The notes beneath the pieces were generated by a model. That model worked only from the letters and a program-made list of their open reading frames with translations. It did not search any database and was not told the origin of the DNA. 64,000 nucleotides of DNA from Allobaculum stercoricanis DSM 13633 (GTDB lineage: Bacteria; Bacillota_I; Bacilli_A; Erysipelotrichales; Erysipelotrichaceae), in NCBI RefSeq assembly GCF_000384195.1, contig NZ_KB913034.1:1920213-1984212 (forward strand). The letters are read 5' to 3'. The number at the start of each line of letters is the position of its first letter. Within the stretch, counting starts at the first letter, position 1. Below are positions 8,349-17,364 of the stretch, one piece after another. The position numbers and the translations under genes were made by a program.

Positions 8349-9539
8349 ATGATTCGAAAAGTTACAGTTGAAGAAATACAAAAAAAAGACGAGTTCCTCG
8401 CTACTCCGGAACTCACAAAAGAAGAATTAACAAAAGCATTTGAAGAATGTTTGAAACAAATCGATCTGAACATGGAGTACTTCAAAGATAAGTTCCCTTA
8501 TTCAGCAACGAAACAAAACAAATATCCAATCATCGAAAACATTGAATGGACAGATGGTTTCTGGACAGGAATGTTATGGCTGGCATATGAATACACAAAA
8601 GATGAAAAATACAGAGAATTAGCCGAAAAGAACGTGGATAGCTTCTTACATCGTGTAGAAAATCGCATTGAGTTAGATCACCATGATCTTGGCTTCCTTT
8701 ATTCTTTATCTTGTGTAAGCGCTTATAAGATCACTGGCAGCGAAAAAGCAAAACGTGCTGCGCTTCTTGCAGCAGATAAGCTGATGGAACGATGGCAAGA
8801 AAAGGGCGAATTTTTACAAGCCTGGGGGCCTAAAGATAGTCCTGAACACTATCGATTCATCATCGATTGCATGTTAAACATCCCTTTGCTCTATTGGGCA
8901 AGTCAGATGACCAACGATCCAAAATACGAAACAGTGGCGAAAAAGCACTTCGAAACAAGCTGCAAATATGTCATCCGTGATGATGCAAGTGCTTTCCATA
9001 CCTTCTATATGGATCCTTTAACTGGAGAGCCTAGCCATGGCGCAACTCGTCAAGGATATAACGATGACAGTTCATGGGCTCGTGGACAGGCTTGGGGAAT
9101 CTATGGAATTCCACTTAATATTCGCTATACAGGGCAAACGGAATATATCGATCTATACAAAGGAATGACAAATTATTTCTTAAATCGATTACCTCAAGAT
9201 AACGTTTGCTACTGGGATTTGATTTTCAATGATGGTTCTGGACAATCTAAGGACTCTAGTGCTGCCGCTGCTGCTGTTTGTGGCATGTTAGAAGCTGATC
9301 CATTCTTAGCTGATAACGATCCTGATAAGGTGGTTTATCACAAAGCTTGTGCTAACATTCTCCGTTCTTTAATGAACAATTACACAAGTACAGAACACGA
9401 ACCTGGAAATCCAATTTTATATCATGGTGTTTATTCTTGGCACAGTGGAAAAGGTGTAGATGAAGGAAACATTTGGGGCGATTATTACTACATGGAAGCA
9501 ATTTATCGCCAATTAAAACAATGGAATTCTTACTGGTAG
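8349..9539 (+). CDS. ugl: Unsaturated glucuronyl hydrolase, GH88
   Basis: 396 residues from ATG 8349, chosen because GGAGG (8338-8342) is 6 nt upstream; the frame's earlier start at 8328 overlaps this SD. GH88 hallmarks: HHDLGF with D113, IIDCML with D173 (the spacing matches the catalytic Asp pair of Bacillus UGL), and YNDDSSWARGQAW around residue 235. It hydrates the C4=C5 double bond of unsaturated uronyl disaccharides released by lyases, freeing an amino sugar and a uronate. No signal peptide, so it is cytoplasmic and acts on PTS-imported disaccharide. First gene of the rightward arm. Confidence 0.95.
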   Translation: MIRKVTVEEIQKKDEFLATPELTKEELTKAFEECLKQIDLNMEYFKDKFPYSATKQNKYPIIENIEWTDGFWTGMLWLAYEYTKDEKYRELAEKNVDSFLHRVENRIELDHHDLGFLYSLSCVSAYKITGSEKAKRAALLAADKLMERWQEKGEFLQAWGPKDSPEHYRFIIDCMLNIPLLYWASQMTNDPKYETVAKKHFETSCKYVIRDDASAFHTFYMDPLTGEPSHGATRQGYNDDSSWARGQAWGIYGIPLNIRYTGQTEYIDLYKGMTNYFLNRLPQDNVCYWDLIFNDGSGQSKDSSAAAAAVCGMLEADPFLADNDPDKVVYHKACANILRSLMNNYTSTEHEPGNPILYHGVYSWHSGKGVDEGNIWGDYYYMEAIYRQLKQWNSYW

Positions 9540-9564
9540 AGAGAGAATAAGAGGAGTTGAAAAA

Positions 9565-10056
9565 ATGAGCACACCAAATATCGTAATGACACGAATCGAT
9601 GAACGCTTAGTTCATGGTCAAGGCCAATTATGGGTTAAATCTTTAGGTGTAAATACCGTTATCGTCGCAAACGACGAAGCAAGTAAAGATGCAATGGCGC
9701 AAACATTAATGAAAACAGTTATCCCAAAAACTGTTGCTATGCGCTTTTACCCTGTTCAAAAAGTAATTGACATTATTGGCAAAGCAAATCCTGCACAAAC
9801 AATTTTCATCATCATTAAAGACTGCAAAGACGCACTCCGTTTAGTTGAAGGCGGCGTACCGATCACAAAAATCAACATCGGAAACATTCACAACTGTGAA
9901 GGAAAAGAAAAAGTTACACGTTCCATCTTCCTTGGCGAAGAAGATAAAGCTGCATTACGTAAAATGGTTAATGAATACAATGTTGAATTCAATACCCAAA
10001 CAACTCCTAGCGGTGGAGATGGAAGCGTCTTAGTAGACATCAGAGAATATATTTAA
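9565..10056 (+). CDS. PTS EIIB, mannose/sorbose family
   Basis: 163 residues, the standard length of a free EIIB of the mannose/N-acetylgalactosamine class. The phosphorylation site is His17 in RIDERLVHGQ. It passes phosphate from EIIA to the sugar carried by EIIC/EIID. AGAGGA-type SD lies upstream (AAGAGGAGTTG). It sits 25 bp after ugl and 21 bp before EIIC. In streptococcal GAG loci the homologous system imports sulfated or unsulfated unsaturated disaccharides; substrate here is inferred from context. Confidence 0.94.
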   Translation: MSTPNIVMTRIDERLVHGQGQLWVKSLGVNTVIVANDEASKDAMAQTLMKTVIPKTVAMRFYPVQKVIDIIGKANPAQTIFIIIKDCKDALRLVEGGVPITKINIGNIHNCEGKEKVTRSIFLGEEDKAALRKMVNEYNVEFNTQTTPSGGDGSVLVDIREYI

Positions 10057-10077
10057 GGTTAAAACAGAGGAAATATC

Positions 10078-10869
10078 ATGCAAGAAATCACATTCATCCA
10101 GGCCGTATTGATCGGTCTGTGGACCGCGTTTTGTTACTCCGGTATGTTATGGGGTATCTTTACAAACCGCGCAATCGTTTTAAGTTTCGGTGTCGGCCTT
10201 GTTTTAGGCGACTTACAAACAGCATTACAATGCGGCGCAATTGCCGAATTAGCCTTCATGGGCTTTGGTGTTGGTGCCGGAGGAACTGTACCACCAAACC
10301 CAATTGGTCCTGGTATCATCGGTACATTAATGGCTATCACTATGCCTGAAGTTACTCCAGAAAGTGCATTATCTTTATCTATCCCATTTGCTGTTGCAAT
10401 TCAGTTCTTACAAACAGCAATTTACACAGTACGCGCTGGTGCTCCAGAAAGTGCTGCTAACGCATTAGCAAAACACAACTTCTCTAAATTTAGATTACAC
10501 GCAAACTTAACAGTTGTTTTATTCGCACTTGTTGGTTTCGCCCTTGGTTTCTTAGGTGCATTCAGCATGGAAACTTTAAACATGTTAGTCACTTTAATTC
10601 CTGACTGGCTGTTAAAAGGCTTAACTGTTGCTGGTGGTATGTTACCTGCAATCGGTTTCGCTATGATCATGAGCGTTATGCTTAAAAAAGAATTTATTCC
10701 ATTCGCATTACTTGGCTACATCTTAGCTGCATTCTTCGGCTTACCTGTAATCGGTATCGCATTAGTCGGTGCAGTATTTGCGCTTAAACATTATTTCGAC
10801 ACAGAAAATGCTCCTTTAGCAACAGCTCAAGCGGCAGTACAGGAGGAAGAACAAGATGACTGGATCTAA
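10078..10869 (+). CDS. PTS EIIC, mannose/sorbose family (AgaW-like)
   Basis: 263 residues, very hydrophobic, with a Gly-rich N-terminal signature (MGFGVGAGGTVPPNPIGPG, about residues 61-79) typical of EIIC-man. It forms the membrane channel with EIID. The C-terminal tail is short and acidic/Gln-rich. It overlaps the EIID start by 14 bp, so the two are coupled. Substrate is inferred from the operon (unsaturated GAG disaccharide). Confidence 0.93.
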   Translation: MQEITFIQAVLIGLWTAFCYSGMLWGIFTNRAIVLSFGVGLVLGDLQTALQCGAIAELAFMGFGVGAGGTVPPNPIGPGIIGTLMAITMPEVTPESALSLSIPFAVAIQFLQTAIYTVRAGAPESAANALAKHNFSKFRLHANLTVVLFALVGFALGFLGAFSMETLNMLVTLIPDWLLKGLTVAGGMLPAIGFAMIMSVMLKKEFIPFALLGYILAAFFGLPVIGIALVGAVFALKHYFDTENAPLATAQAAVQEEEQDDWI

Positions 10870-11674
10870 TAAATTAACAAAAAGAGATTATACAAAAACG
10901 ACTCTCCGTGCATATTTTCTACAAAACGGATTTAACTACAGTAACTACCAAGGTTTAGGTTATGCATTAGTTCTTTATCCTGCATTGAAAAAGCTGTATG
11001 GCGACAATCCAGAACGTTTAGCAAAAGAATTAAACGACAACTGCGAATTCTATAACACAAACCCTAACTTCTTACCATTCATCACATCTATCCACTTAGC
11101 AATGGCAGATAGTGGTATGGAATACGAAGAAATTCGTGGTATTAAAATGGCATTGATGGGCCCTCTTGCTGGTATCGGTGACTCCTTATCCCAGTTCTGT
11201 ATCGCTCCATTATTCTCTACAATCTTCGCTTCTTTAGCGATGGATGGCATTGCCATTGCTCCACTGCTGTTCTTATTATTTGAAAACATCACTCTGTTAA
11301 CAATTAAATTAATTACAGGTGCTTACGGTCGTAAACTTGGTACAAGCATGATCGACAAACTCTCTGAAAAAATGGGTGTTATTTCCGATGCTGCTAGTAT
11401 GATCGGTGTTACAGTTATCGCTGGTCTAGCGGCTACATTCGTTAAAATGAAAGTCGCAATCACTTTCGCAGCTGGTGAAGCAGTAGAAGGTGTAACTCAA
11501 TCTACAGTAAACTTACAAGCTATGTTAGATAAAGTTGCTCCTGCTTTATTACCTGTTTTATATACAGTTTTGATGTACTACCTGATTAAGAAAAAAGGTA
11601 TGACAACATACAAATTAGTATTAATCACTGTAGTTTTAGGTATTGCTTTAAGTTTCTTCGGTATCTTAGCTTAG
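10856..11674 (+). CDS. PTS EIID, mannose/sorbose family (AgaE-like)
   Basis: 272 residues. The N-terminal cytoplasmic part has the EIID pattern FNYSNYQGLGYALVLYPALKKLY (about residues 26-48) and GPLAGIGDSL (about 103-112), then membrane helices at the C-terminus. It completes the IIC-IID channel. AGGAGGAA lies 8 nt before its ATG, inside the eIIC end. No EIIA gene follows or precedes in this cluster. Confidence 0.93.
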   Translation: MTGSNKLTKRDYTKTTLRAYFLQNGFNYSNYQGLGYALVLYPALKKLYGDNPERLAKELNDNCEFYNTNPNFLPFITSIHLAMADSGMEYEEIRGIKMALMGPLAGIGDSLSQFCIAPLFSTIFASLAMDGIAIAPLLFLLFENITLLTIKLITGAYGRKLGTSMIDKLSEKMGVISDAASMIGVTVIAGLAATFVKMKVAITFAAGEAVEGVTQSTVNLQAMLDKVAPALLPVLYTVLMYYLIKKKGMTTYKLVLITVVLGIALSFFGILA

Positions 11675-11711
11675 CCTAAATTTGATTCAACGATTTTAAA
11701 TCAATGATTTT

Positions 11712-11759
11712 AAAGAGGAATATGAGACTGAAGAAATCAGAATTCATATTCCTCTTTTT
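11712..11759 (+). terminator. Internal terminator between EIID and the lyase gene
   Basis: AAAGAGGAATATGA (11712-11725) and TCATATTCCTCTTT (11744-11757) form a 14-bp perfect stem with a T-run. It lies inside the operon, so it should lower lyase and regulator expression relative to the PTS genes. Confidence 0.88.
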
Positions 11760-11784
11760 ATTCCTGATTCAATTGGAGAACCCC

Positions 11785-13719
11785 ATGACTGAATATTCAA
11801 AGACAAACTTACTCAAACTTGCACAAGATAAACAATACGCAAAAATGGGCGCTCATCTTTCCTTAGAGGATCAACAACTGATTTTAACGAAAGCCCAACA
11901 ATTAAAAGAAAACATTTTTACTTTCGACAAACCTTGGGATATGGAACGTTGCACGACTCCATACCAGCTCGAAACACTCGATTTCAATGCGCAAAAAAAT
12001 GATGACGAAGAATGGTGTTTCATGCTCAATCGCATGGATTATTTAAATTACCTCATTCTCGCTGACATCATTGAACAAGACCATACAAATGCTAACCAAG
12101 CAAAACGATTCATCCTTGAATGGATCAATCAACACCCCAGCATTCAACCTGAACCAAGTACAAGAACTTTAGATACAGGTATTCGTTTAATGAATATCTT
12201 TGAATGCTTACCTTACTTATATGCTGAGCATATTATTGATGATGATCAACTTGAAATGATCGTTAGCAATATGCAAGCCCAGCTACAATATTTAAAACAT
12301 CAATTCCTCAATCGTTACATCACCAGCAACTGGGGTAGCATTCAAACTTGCGCAATCGTTTCTATTCTTCCTTACTTTGATGAAGACTACGAACAAAACC
12401 CACTATTTATTTGGGCCTATAAAGAAATGATCAGACAATTCAATGTCCAAGTCTATGATGATGGTATGCATTGGGAACAATCCACGATGTATCATATCGA
12501 AGTTTTAAACTACGGCATGAAAGCTCTTCATTACTTATCCCCATTTAAAGAAGATCTCGATACAAGCTTTAAAAACAACGTTTTTGCGCTCGCAAAGGCT
12601 GTGTTCTTACAAGCTACACCTTCTTTTGAAATCGAAACATTTGGTGATACAGACCGCTGCAACATTCAAGATGTCATGACTCGTGCTGCCGCCTTATTTA
12701 AAAACAAAGAATTCAAATGGATGGGATTTCCTTCCTTTGATCTCGAAAGTCTGTACACACTCGGTGTTACACAGCTTGAACAATATTTAGACCTCGAAGC
12801 TTGTAAACCTGTTGAACTCTATTTTGATGGGAATTCAAGTGGAATGTATTGCGTTCGCAATAACTGGTCAAACAATGCCAACTTTACGATGTTTACGAAT
12901 GGTTCACTCGGAAGTGGACATGGACATAGTGACAACCTTCATGTCTCCATCTATCATCAAGGAAAGCCTATCCTAATTGATTGCGGACGATTAACTTATC
13001 GTGAAGATCATCCAATGCGTGTATTCTTGAAATCAATGAAAGCACACAACAGCGTGATTGTTGATGATCACGAATACTGTACACCTTGTGATAGTTGGGG
13101 CTATTCGAATTTTGGCACCCCTTTAAAAAGTTATGTCAACCACAAGGATGGAATTCATTACTATGAAGGAACAATTTTAGGCAACCACCCTTTATCGGCA
13201 TGGACAAGAAAAATGATCGCTATTGATCAAGGAATCTGGGTCATCGTAGATACAATGCATCAAGATGGCCACCACGCACTCACATCTAGATTCCATCTTG
13301 ACCCAAGTGTGAACTATCAAGATCAACACGTTGGAACTTTAAAATTCTATACCCAAGAATCTGTACACATTGAACAAGGTGTATGCTCTCTTCGCTACAA
13401 CGAACCTTTAAATCATGAAATAATCTGTGTAGAAAAAGAATTTACAGATCGCACAAATCTGCTCTATTCGTTCTATGATGAAAAAATCCAGATTGAACCA
13501 GCGCAAGTATTCCAAGACCAAGCTGAAGCAGATGAGAACATTGCCTTCGCAAAGAAATTTGTACTTTCAGAATCAGAAAGTTTCACCGTCGTGATATTCA
13601 ATCAGGAAGTCTACAAAGGCAAAAAAATTCTATTTTCCCAAGATGTACCTTTCCATGCCAAAGCGGTTGTCATTCATGAACACAATGGAGAGAAAGAACT
13701 CGTTCGTCTAAGGACATAA
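11785..13719 (+). CDS. Heparinase II/III-family oligosaccharide lyase (cytoplasmic)
   Basis: 644 residues from ATG 11785, preceded by TTGGAGAA. The open frame extends to 11704, but that extension overlaps the terminator and is not family-like. An alpha/alpha toroid N-terminal half is followed by a beta-rich half with GHGHSDNLHVSIYHQG (about 379-394) and HNSVIVDDHEY (about 430-440), characteristic of the heparinase II/III superfamily. No signal peptide is present, so it degrades imported oligosaccharides, as the homologue in streptococcal GAG clusters does. Specificity (hyaluronan, chondroitin or heparin) cannot be read from sequence. Confidence 0.88.
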   Translation: MTEYSKTNLLKLAQDKQYAKMGAHLSLEDQQLILTKAQQLKENIFTFDKPWDMERCTTPYQLETLDFNAQKNDDEEWCFMLNRMDYLNYLILADIIEQDHTNANQAKRFILEWINQHPSIQPEPSTRTLDTGIRLMNIFECLPYLYAEHIIDDDQLEMIVSNMQAQLQYLKHQFLNRYITSNWGSIQTCAIVSILPYFDEDYEQNPLFIWAYKEMIRQFNVQVYDDGMHWEQSTMYHIEVLNYGMKALHYLSPFKEDLDTSFKNNVFALAKAVFLQATPSFEIETFGDTDRCNIQDVMTRAAALFKNKEFKWMGFPSFDLESLYTLGVTQLEQYLDLEACKPVELYFDGNSSGMYCVRNNWSNNANFTMFTNGSLGSGHGHSDNLHVSIYHQGKPILIDCGRLTYREDHPMRVFLKSMKAHNSVIVDDHEYCTPCDSWGYSNFGTPLKSYVNHKDGIHYYEGTILGNHPLSAWTRKMIAIDQGIWVIVDTMHQDGHHALTSRFHLDPSVNYQDQHVGTLKFYTQESVHIEQGVCSLRYNEPLNHEIICVEKEFTDRTNLLYSFYDEKIQIEPAQVFQDQAEADENIAFAKKFVLSESESFTVVIFNQEVYKGKKILFSQDVPFHAKAVVIHEHNGEKELVRLRT

Positions 13720-13759
13720 ACATGAGTTTATGTTAAAATCAGTCGACAAGGAGATTTAT

Positions 13760-14776
13760 ATGAGCAACCAAAAAATTACGATTCGTGAGATAGCAGAAAG
13801 AGCCAACACTTCTAAAACAACTGTTTCTTTTTATTTAAATGGAAAGACAGATAAAATGTCTGAAGAAACAAAAGAGAGAATTGCGAAAGTCATCGAAGAA
13901 ACCAATTACCGCCCAAGTGTCGCAGCCCGCTTGTTGAACGCCAAACAAACCAAGCTCATCGGTGTCATTATTGGGGATATCACCAATGCCTTTGCCAATC
14001 AAATCGTCAAAGGAATTGAAGACATCGCTCGCGAAAAACGTTATCAATTAATTGTAGGAAATAGTAACTATGATCTTGAAAACGAAAAAGCTTATGTGAA
14101 TCGTATGTTGGAAATGGGTGTCGACGGATTTATTGTCCAACCTTCAAGCGGTTTTCATGAATTACTCACCAAAATCAAAGCCGAAAAAAAATCGATCGTA
14201 TTTATTGACTCACAAGTCTCGATGGATCGAGAAAAATGGGTAAAAACCAATAACTACGAAGCGGTTCTTGATACCATCAATCAATTAATCAACGAGGATT
14301 ATGATGAATATATTATGATCACCGCCGATCCGAGCATCTTAAGTACTCGTTTGGAGAGAACCACCGGTTTTGAACACGCCTTAGGTGTTCGTGAAAAAAC
14401 AGGAACAACACTCGTCGTTGATGGAGATATCACGAGTGATGAGATTTTGAACTTGCTCAACAGCAAGTTGAAATTTGGCAGTCGAACTTTAATCTTTGTG
14501 GCAAACTGCTTCTTGCTTCCACGCGTGTATATCGCACTCAAAAACTATCACAACTTAATGCCAGAAACATTGGGTCTTATTGGTTTTGATAATACGGAAT
14601 GGAGCGATTTCTCCTCTCCAACCGTTACAACGATCGTCCAGCCCGCTTATGACGAAGGAAACCGAGCTGCTTGTTTATTAATCGATACAATTGAAGGATT
14701 AAACCAAGAGCTCCCTAACCAAATTTTGAAATGTAATGTCCAATGGCGCGAATCCACATTACATACTAAACAATAA
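13760..14776 (+). CDS. regR: LacI-family repressor of the GAG island (RegR-like)
   Basis: 338 residues from ATG 13760 (AAGGAG 7 nt upstream; the frame begins at 13730 without an SD). N-terminal HTH: TIREIAERANTSKTTVSFYLNG (about 6-27), followed by a hinge and periplasmic-binding-protein-like effector domain. The gene ends the rightward arm 40 bp after the lyase. The natural targets are the four AACCGGTT palindromes at 8141-8322. RegR is the name of the regulator at the same place in streptococci; the effector is probably an unsaturated uronate or pathway intermediate (inference). Confidence 0.88.
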   Translation: MSNQKITIREIAERANTSKTTVSFYLNGKTDKMSEETKERIAKVIEETNYRPSVAARLLNAKQTKLIGVIIGDITNAFANQIVKGIEDIAREKRYQLIVGNSNYDLENEKAYVNRMLEMGVDGFIVQPSSGFHELLTKIKAEKKSIVFIDSQVSMDREKWVKTNNYEAVLDTINQLINEDYDEYIMITADPSILSTRLERTTGFEHALGVREKTGTTLVVDGDITSDEILNLLNSKLKFGSRTLIFVANCFLLPRVYIALKNYHNLMPETLGLIGFDNTEWSDFSSPTVTTIVQPAYDEGNRAACLLIDTIEGLNQELPNQILKCNVQWRESTLHTKQ

Positions 14777-14826
14777 AACAAACCACTAATTGTTTTATCC
14801 ATATTATCTGTAACAAGAGGTTGACT

Positions 14827-15432
14827 ATGAAAAATGCGTTTTTACTCATCGGCATACTAATTATCATTCAAATCGTATTCACTGTGATTTACCAAGTCTT
14901 TCGCAACAAAAAAGAAAATCAGTTGATCACAGCTCTTCAAAGCAGCAACTTTGATGAATTAGATCGTCTTCTTCAAGCAAGATCAACAAAAATTTTCATT
15001 GGTGAATACAATCGTGAATATCTGCACTTAAATGCCTTGATGATGCAAGAAAAGAAAAAAGAAATCAATGCTACTTTTGACAAATTAATCCCAATGGCGA
15101 GAAACAAAAAATCGAAATTCGATATTTTAAATAAAGCCTTCTCCTATTATGTCTTTGCAGAAGATCGAGCACATTGTGACAAGCTTTTAAAAGAAATTGA
15201 AAAGCTCGACAACAAATCATTTCTTGATTCTTGCAAAATGAAATACGATATCTTCATTTTGAAAAAAACAAACCACATCACTGAACTTGAGCAAAACTTT
15301 GATTCATTGCCACTTCTTAAAAAATTGAATAATAGTGTTTTGTTAAGTGAGCAATATAAAAACGCAGGAAACCCTACCAAAGCAAAATACTATGAAAATT
15401 TATCAAAATCCTTAATCGAAGTAAAAAAATAA
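14827..15432 (+). CDS. Single-pass membrane protein of unknown function
   Basis: 201 residues from ATG 14827, chosen over an upstream TTG because AAGAGG lies 6 nt before it. One N-terminal membrane helix (about 3-22) is followed by a charged, helical cytoplasmic domain rich in Lys/Leu/Asn, with repeat-like helices that could be TPR-like. I do not recognise a family. It is 50 bp downstream of the LacI regulator and has its own terminator; a link to the GAG island is possible but not shown. Confidence 0.6.
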   Translation: MKNAFLLIGILIIIQIVFTVIYQVFRNKKENQLITALQSSNFDELDRLLQARSTKIFIGEYNREYLHLNALMMQEKKKEINATFDKLIPMARNKKSKFDILNKAFSYYVFAEDRAHCDKLLKEIEKLDNKSFLDSCKMKYDIFILKKTNHITELEQNFDSLPLLKKLNNSVLLSEQYKNAGNPTKAKYYENLSKSLIEVKK

Positions 15433-15449
15433 AAGACGCACTCCACACA

Positions 15450-15494
15450 AAAACCCACAAACTTCTGAATTTGAAATTTGTGGGTTTTTCTTTT
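15450..15494 (+). terminator. Terminator after the small membrane protein
   Basis: AAAACCCACAAA (15450-15461) and TTTGTGGGTTTT (15477-15488), then T-rich. Confidence 0.88.
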
Positions 15495-15576
15495 CTAGTT
15501 GATCTGTTTTCTTCAGTCAGATTGATTTTGACTCTAAGTAAAACTGTGTGGGATTTATCTTTTTGTTCTAAAAATT

Positions 15577-15612
15577 AAATCTCTTTTTTCGCAAAAGAAA
15601 AGAGATTTCTTT
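15577..15612. terminator. Second AT-rich hairpin
   Basis: AAATCTCTTTT (15577-15587) and AAAAGAGATTT (15598-15608) form an 11-bp stem between convergent genes; possible backup terminator. Confidence 0.5.
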
Positions 15613-15634
15613 AAATTTGTAATAGCCTCAAAAC

Positions 15635-15658
15635 AACTTAAGGAAGTCTCCTTAAGTT
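15635..15658 (-). terminator. Hairpin 3' of the aldo/keto reductase
   Basis: AACTTAAGGA (15635-15644) and TCCTTAAGTT (15649-15658), 10-bp perfect stem and 4-nt loop, 30 nt past the stop; the minus-strand exit reads GTTTTGAG, a short T-run. Confidence 0.6.
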
Positions 15659-15687
15659 ACTGCCATTGTAAGAACATATGCCAGATT

Positions 15688-16554
15688 TTATTTTCTCATT
15701 TGTTCCTTTCGTTCAGAGATCATTTTTTTAAACATTTCAACTGCTTCAGGTGTTTGATGATCAAAAAACAAACTTGTATTCGTGTCTAATTCACTAATAA
15801 CTTTCATATCTTGTTCAGATAATTGAAAGTCAAAAATTTCAAAATTTTCTCTCATTCTTTCGATATGTGTTGATTTTGCAAGAGCCACTATGTCCCTTTG
15901 CATAAGCCAACGTAAAATCACTTGTGCTACAGACTTATGATATTTTTCTCCTATTGCCTTAAGGACAGGATTTGAAAACATATCATTCTTGCCCTCTCCA
16001 AAAGGCGCCCATGCTTCCATTTGTACATTTCTTTTTATCATGTTCTCTTGTGCAGTGATTTGTTGGTGAAATGGATTAGTTTCCACTTGATTCACTTGAG
16101 GTGGTATATCATTAAATGCAACCATATCTGCTAATCTATCAGGATAAAAATTACTTACCCCAATTGCTCGGATTTTCCCTTCGTTATATAGATCCTCTAA
16201 AGCTCTGTATGCACCATAATAATCGGAAAAAGGCTGATGCAGTAACACCAAATCAAGATAGTCTGTTTTTAATTTTTTCATTGAGTCTAAAACTGACTGT
16301 TTTGTTTTTTCATATCCATAATTGTCAATCCACACTTTTGTAGTAATAAAGAGTTCTTTTCGTGGAACGCCACATTTTTGAATAGCATTTCCCACTTCTT
16401 CCTCATTAAAATAGGATTGAGCTGTATCGATATGACGATAACCAACTTGAATTGCGTCAAGCACACAACGTTCACAATCTTCTTTCGGGATTTGGAAAAC
16501 ACCAAATCCCAATTTTGGCATTTTCGTTCCATTGCTCAAAGTTACATATTCCAT
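15688..16554 (-). CDS. Aldo/keto reductase (AKR5-like)
   Basis: 288 residues. The AKR tetrad is visible: D43, Y48, K73 and H106. The segment GVSNFYPDRL and the NADPH-binding LAKSTHIERMREN near residue 235-250 fit the 2,5-diketo-gluconate reductase/methylglyoxal reductase-like branch. It reduces small aldehydes or ketones with NAD(P)H in the cytoplasm. AAGGAG precedes the ATG. It diverges from a MerR regulator, and its promoter has the MerR signature, so it is probably induced by a reactive carbonyl or related stress (inference). Confidence 0.9.
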   Translation of the reverse strand: MEYVTLSNGTKMPKLGFGVFQIPKEDCERCVLDAIQVGYRHIDTAQSYFNEEEVGNAIQKCGVPRKELFITTKVWIDNYGYEKTKQSVLDSMKKLKTDYLDLVLLHQPFSDYYGAYRALEDLYNEGKIRAIGVSNFYPDRLADMVAFNDIPPQVNQVETNPFHQQITAQENMIKRNVQMEAWAPFGEGKNDMFSNPVLKAIGEKYHKSVAQVILRWLMQRDIVALAKSTHIERMRENFEIFDFQLSEQDMKVISELDTNTSLFFDHQTPEAVEMFKKMISERKEQMRK

Positions 16555-16600
16555 TTTTTATATCTCCTTGCACTGTTTCTTCTCATTGAAGTACAATGAC

Positions 16601-16631
16601 ATTATCAAACTCGGTAGTAACTACCGGTCAA
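16601..16631 (-). promoter_or_regulatory. MerR-type promoter of the aldo/keto reductase
   Basis: On the minus strand TTGACC (16626-16631), a 19-bp spacer and GATAAT (16601-16606). The spacer holds the palindrome CGGTAGTAACTACCG (16612-16626). An overlong 19-bp spacer with a dyad between -35 and -10 is the hallmark of promoters activated by DNA untwisting by MerR proteins. Confidence 0.85.
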
Positions 16632-16653
16632 TACTTTTTTTAGGAGAGAAATA

Positions 16654-17055
16654 ATGTATTCAATGAAGGATGTATGTAAATTAACAGGTATGAAATACGA
16701 AACTCTAAAATATTACTGTAACGAAGGGTTAGTCCCTAACGTAAAGCGAAACGATAATAATTACAGAGTTTTTGATGAAAAGGATGTTGCCTGGATCGAA
16801 AGTTTATCCTGCTTAAAAAGATGTGGTATGGGTATTGCAGAAATGAAGGAATATGTTGATTTGTGTTTAGAAGGCAAAAATTCTATTCCAAAACGCAAAA
16901 TTATATTAGATCAAAAAAAGAAATCACTAGAAGAAAAATTGCAAGAAGTACAAGAATGTATTGAATATATCAATTCAAAACAACAATTCTATGACGATGT
17001 CTTATCAGGTAAAATTAAGTATAAAAGTAATTTAATCCTCATAGATAAAGATTGA
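16654..17055 (+). CDS. MerR-family transcriptional regulator
   Basis: 133 residues. The winged HTH at the N-terminus reads SMKDVCKLTGMKYETLKYYC (3-22), followed by the wing around RNDNNYRVFDEKD. A coiled-coil dimerisation helix spans about 75-115. No cysteine cluster for metal sensing is evident at the C-terminus, so it belongs to the small YyaN/AdhR-like group that controls oxidoreductases. AGGAGAG lies 7 nt before ATG. It is divergent from the aldo/keto reductase and almost certainly acts at the dyad between them. Confidence 0.88.
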   Translation: MYSMKDVCKLTGMKYETLKYYCNEGLVPNVKRNDNNYRVFDEKDVAWIESLSCLKRCGMGIAEMKEYVDLCLEGKNSIPKRKIILDQKKKSLEEKLQEVQECIEYINSKQQFYDDVLSGKIKYKSNLILIDKD

Positions 17056-17137
17056 TTTTAAAATATCCCACCTCTTTTTCTCGCTAATTAACCAAAATAG
17101 AAAATCCTTCAAATACTTAAAGGATATCAAAAAGATG

Positions 17138-17200
17138 CGCGAATATTGGGCATTTTAAACGGCAATAATTGGTCATTTACATTAGCATTAACACCTAATC
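17138..17200. mobile_element. Possible remnant of an IS21-type terminus
   Basis: ATTGGGCATTT (about 17144-17154) and ATTGGTCATTT (about 17168-17178) form an imperfect direct repeat with TTTAAACGGCA between them. Such ~20-bp tandem repeats with TTTAAAC...GGC are typical of IS21-family ends. No transposase frame is nearby. The remainder of the 17056-17364 gap holds only a short hairpin CAGAGT/ACTCTG (about 17226-17241). Confidence 0.35.
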
Positions 17201-17311
17201 TTTGAGGCTAAAAATACACTTTGAACAGAGTGACTTACTCTGCGATAAACATCCTTCCAAATGGAGTTATATTGAACTACTATTAAACTCATACAACATA
17301 CGTTGAAATCA

Positions 17312-17359
17312 AAAAAAGTCTGCTCATATTCTACTTACAGAATAGTGACAGACTTTTTT
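17312..17359 (-). terminator. Terminator after the HAD phosphatase
   Basis: AAAAAGTCTG (ending 17322) pairs with CAGACTTTTTT (17349-17359), with an inner ATTCT/AGAAT pairing. Confidence 0.82.
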
Positions 17360-17364
17360 ATATT

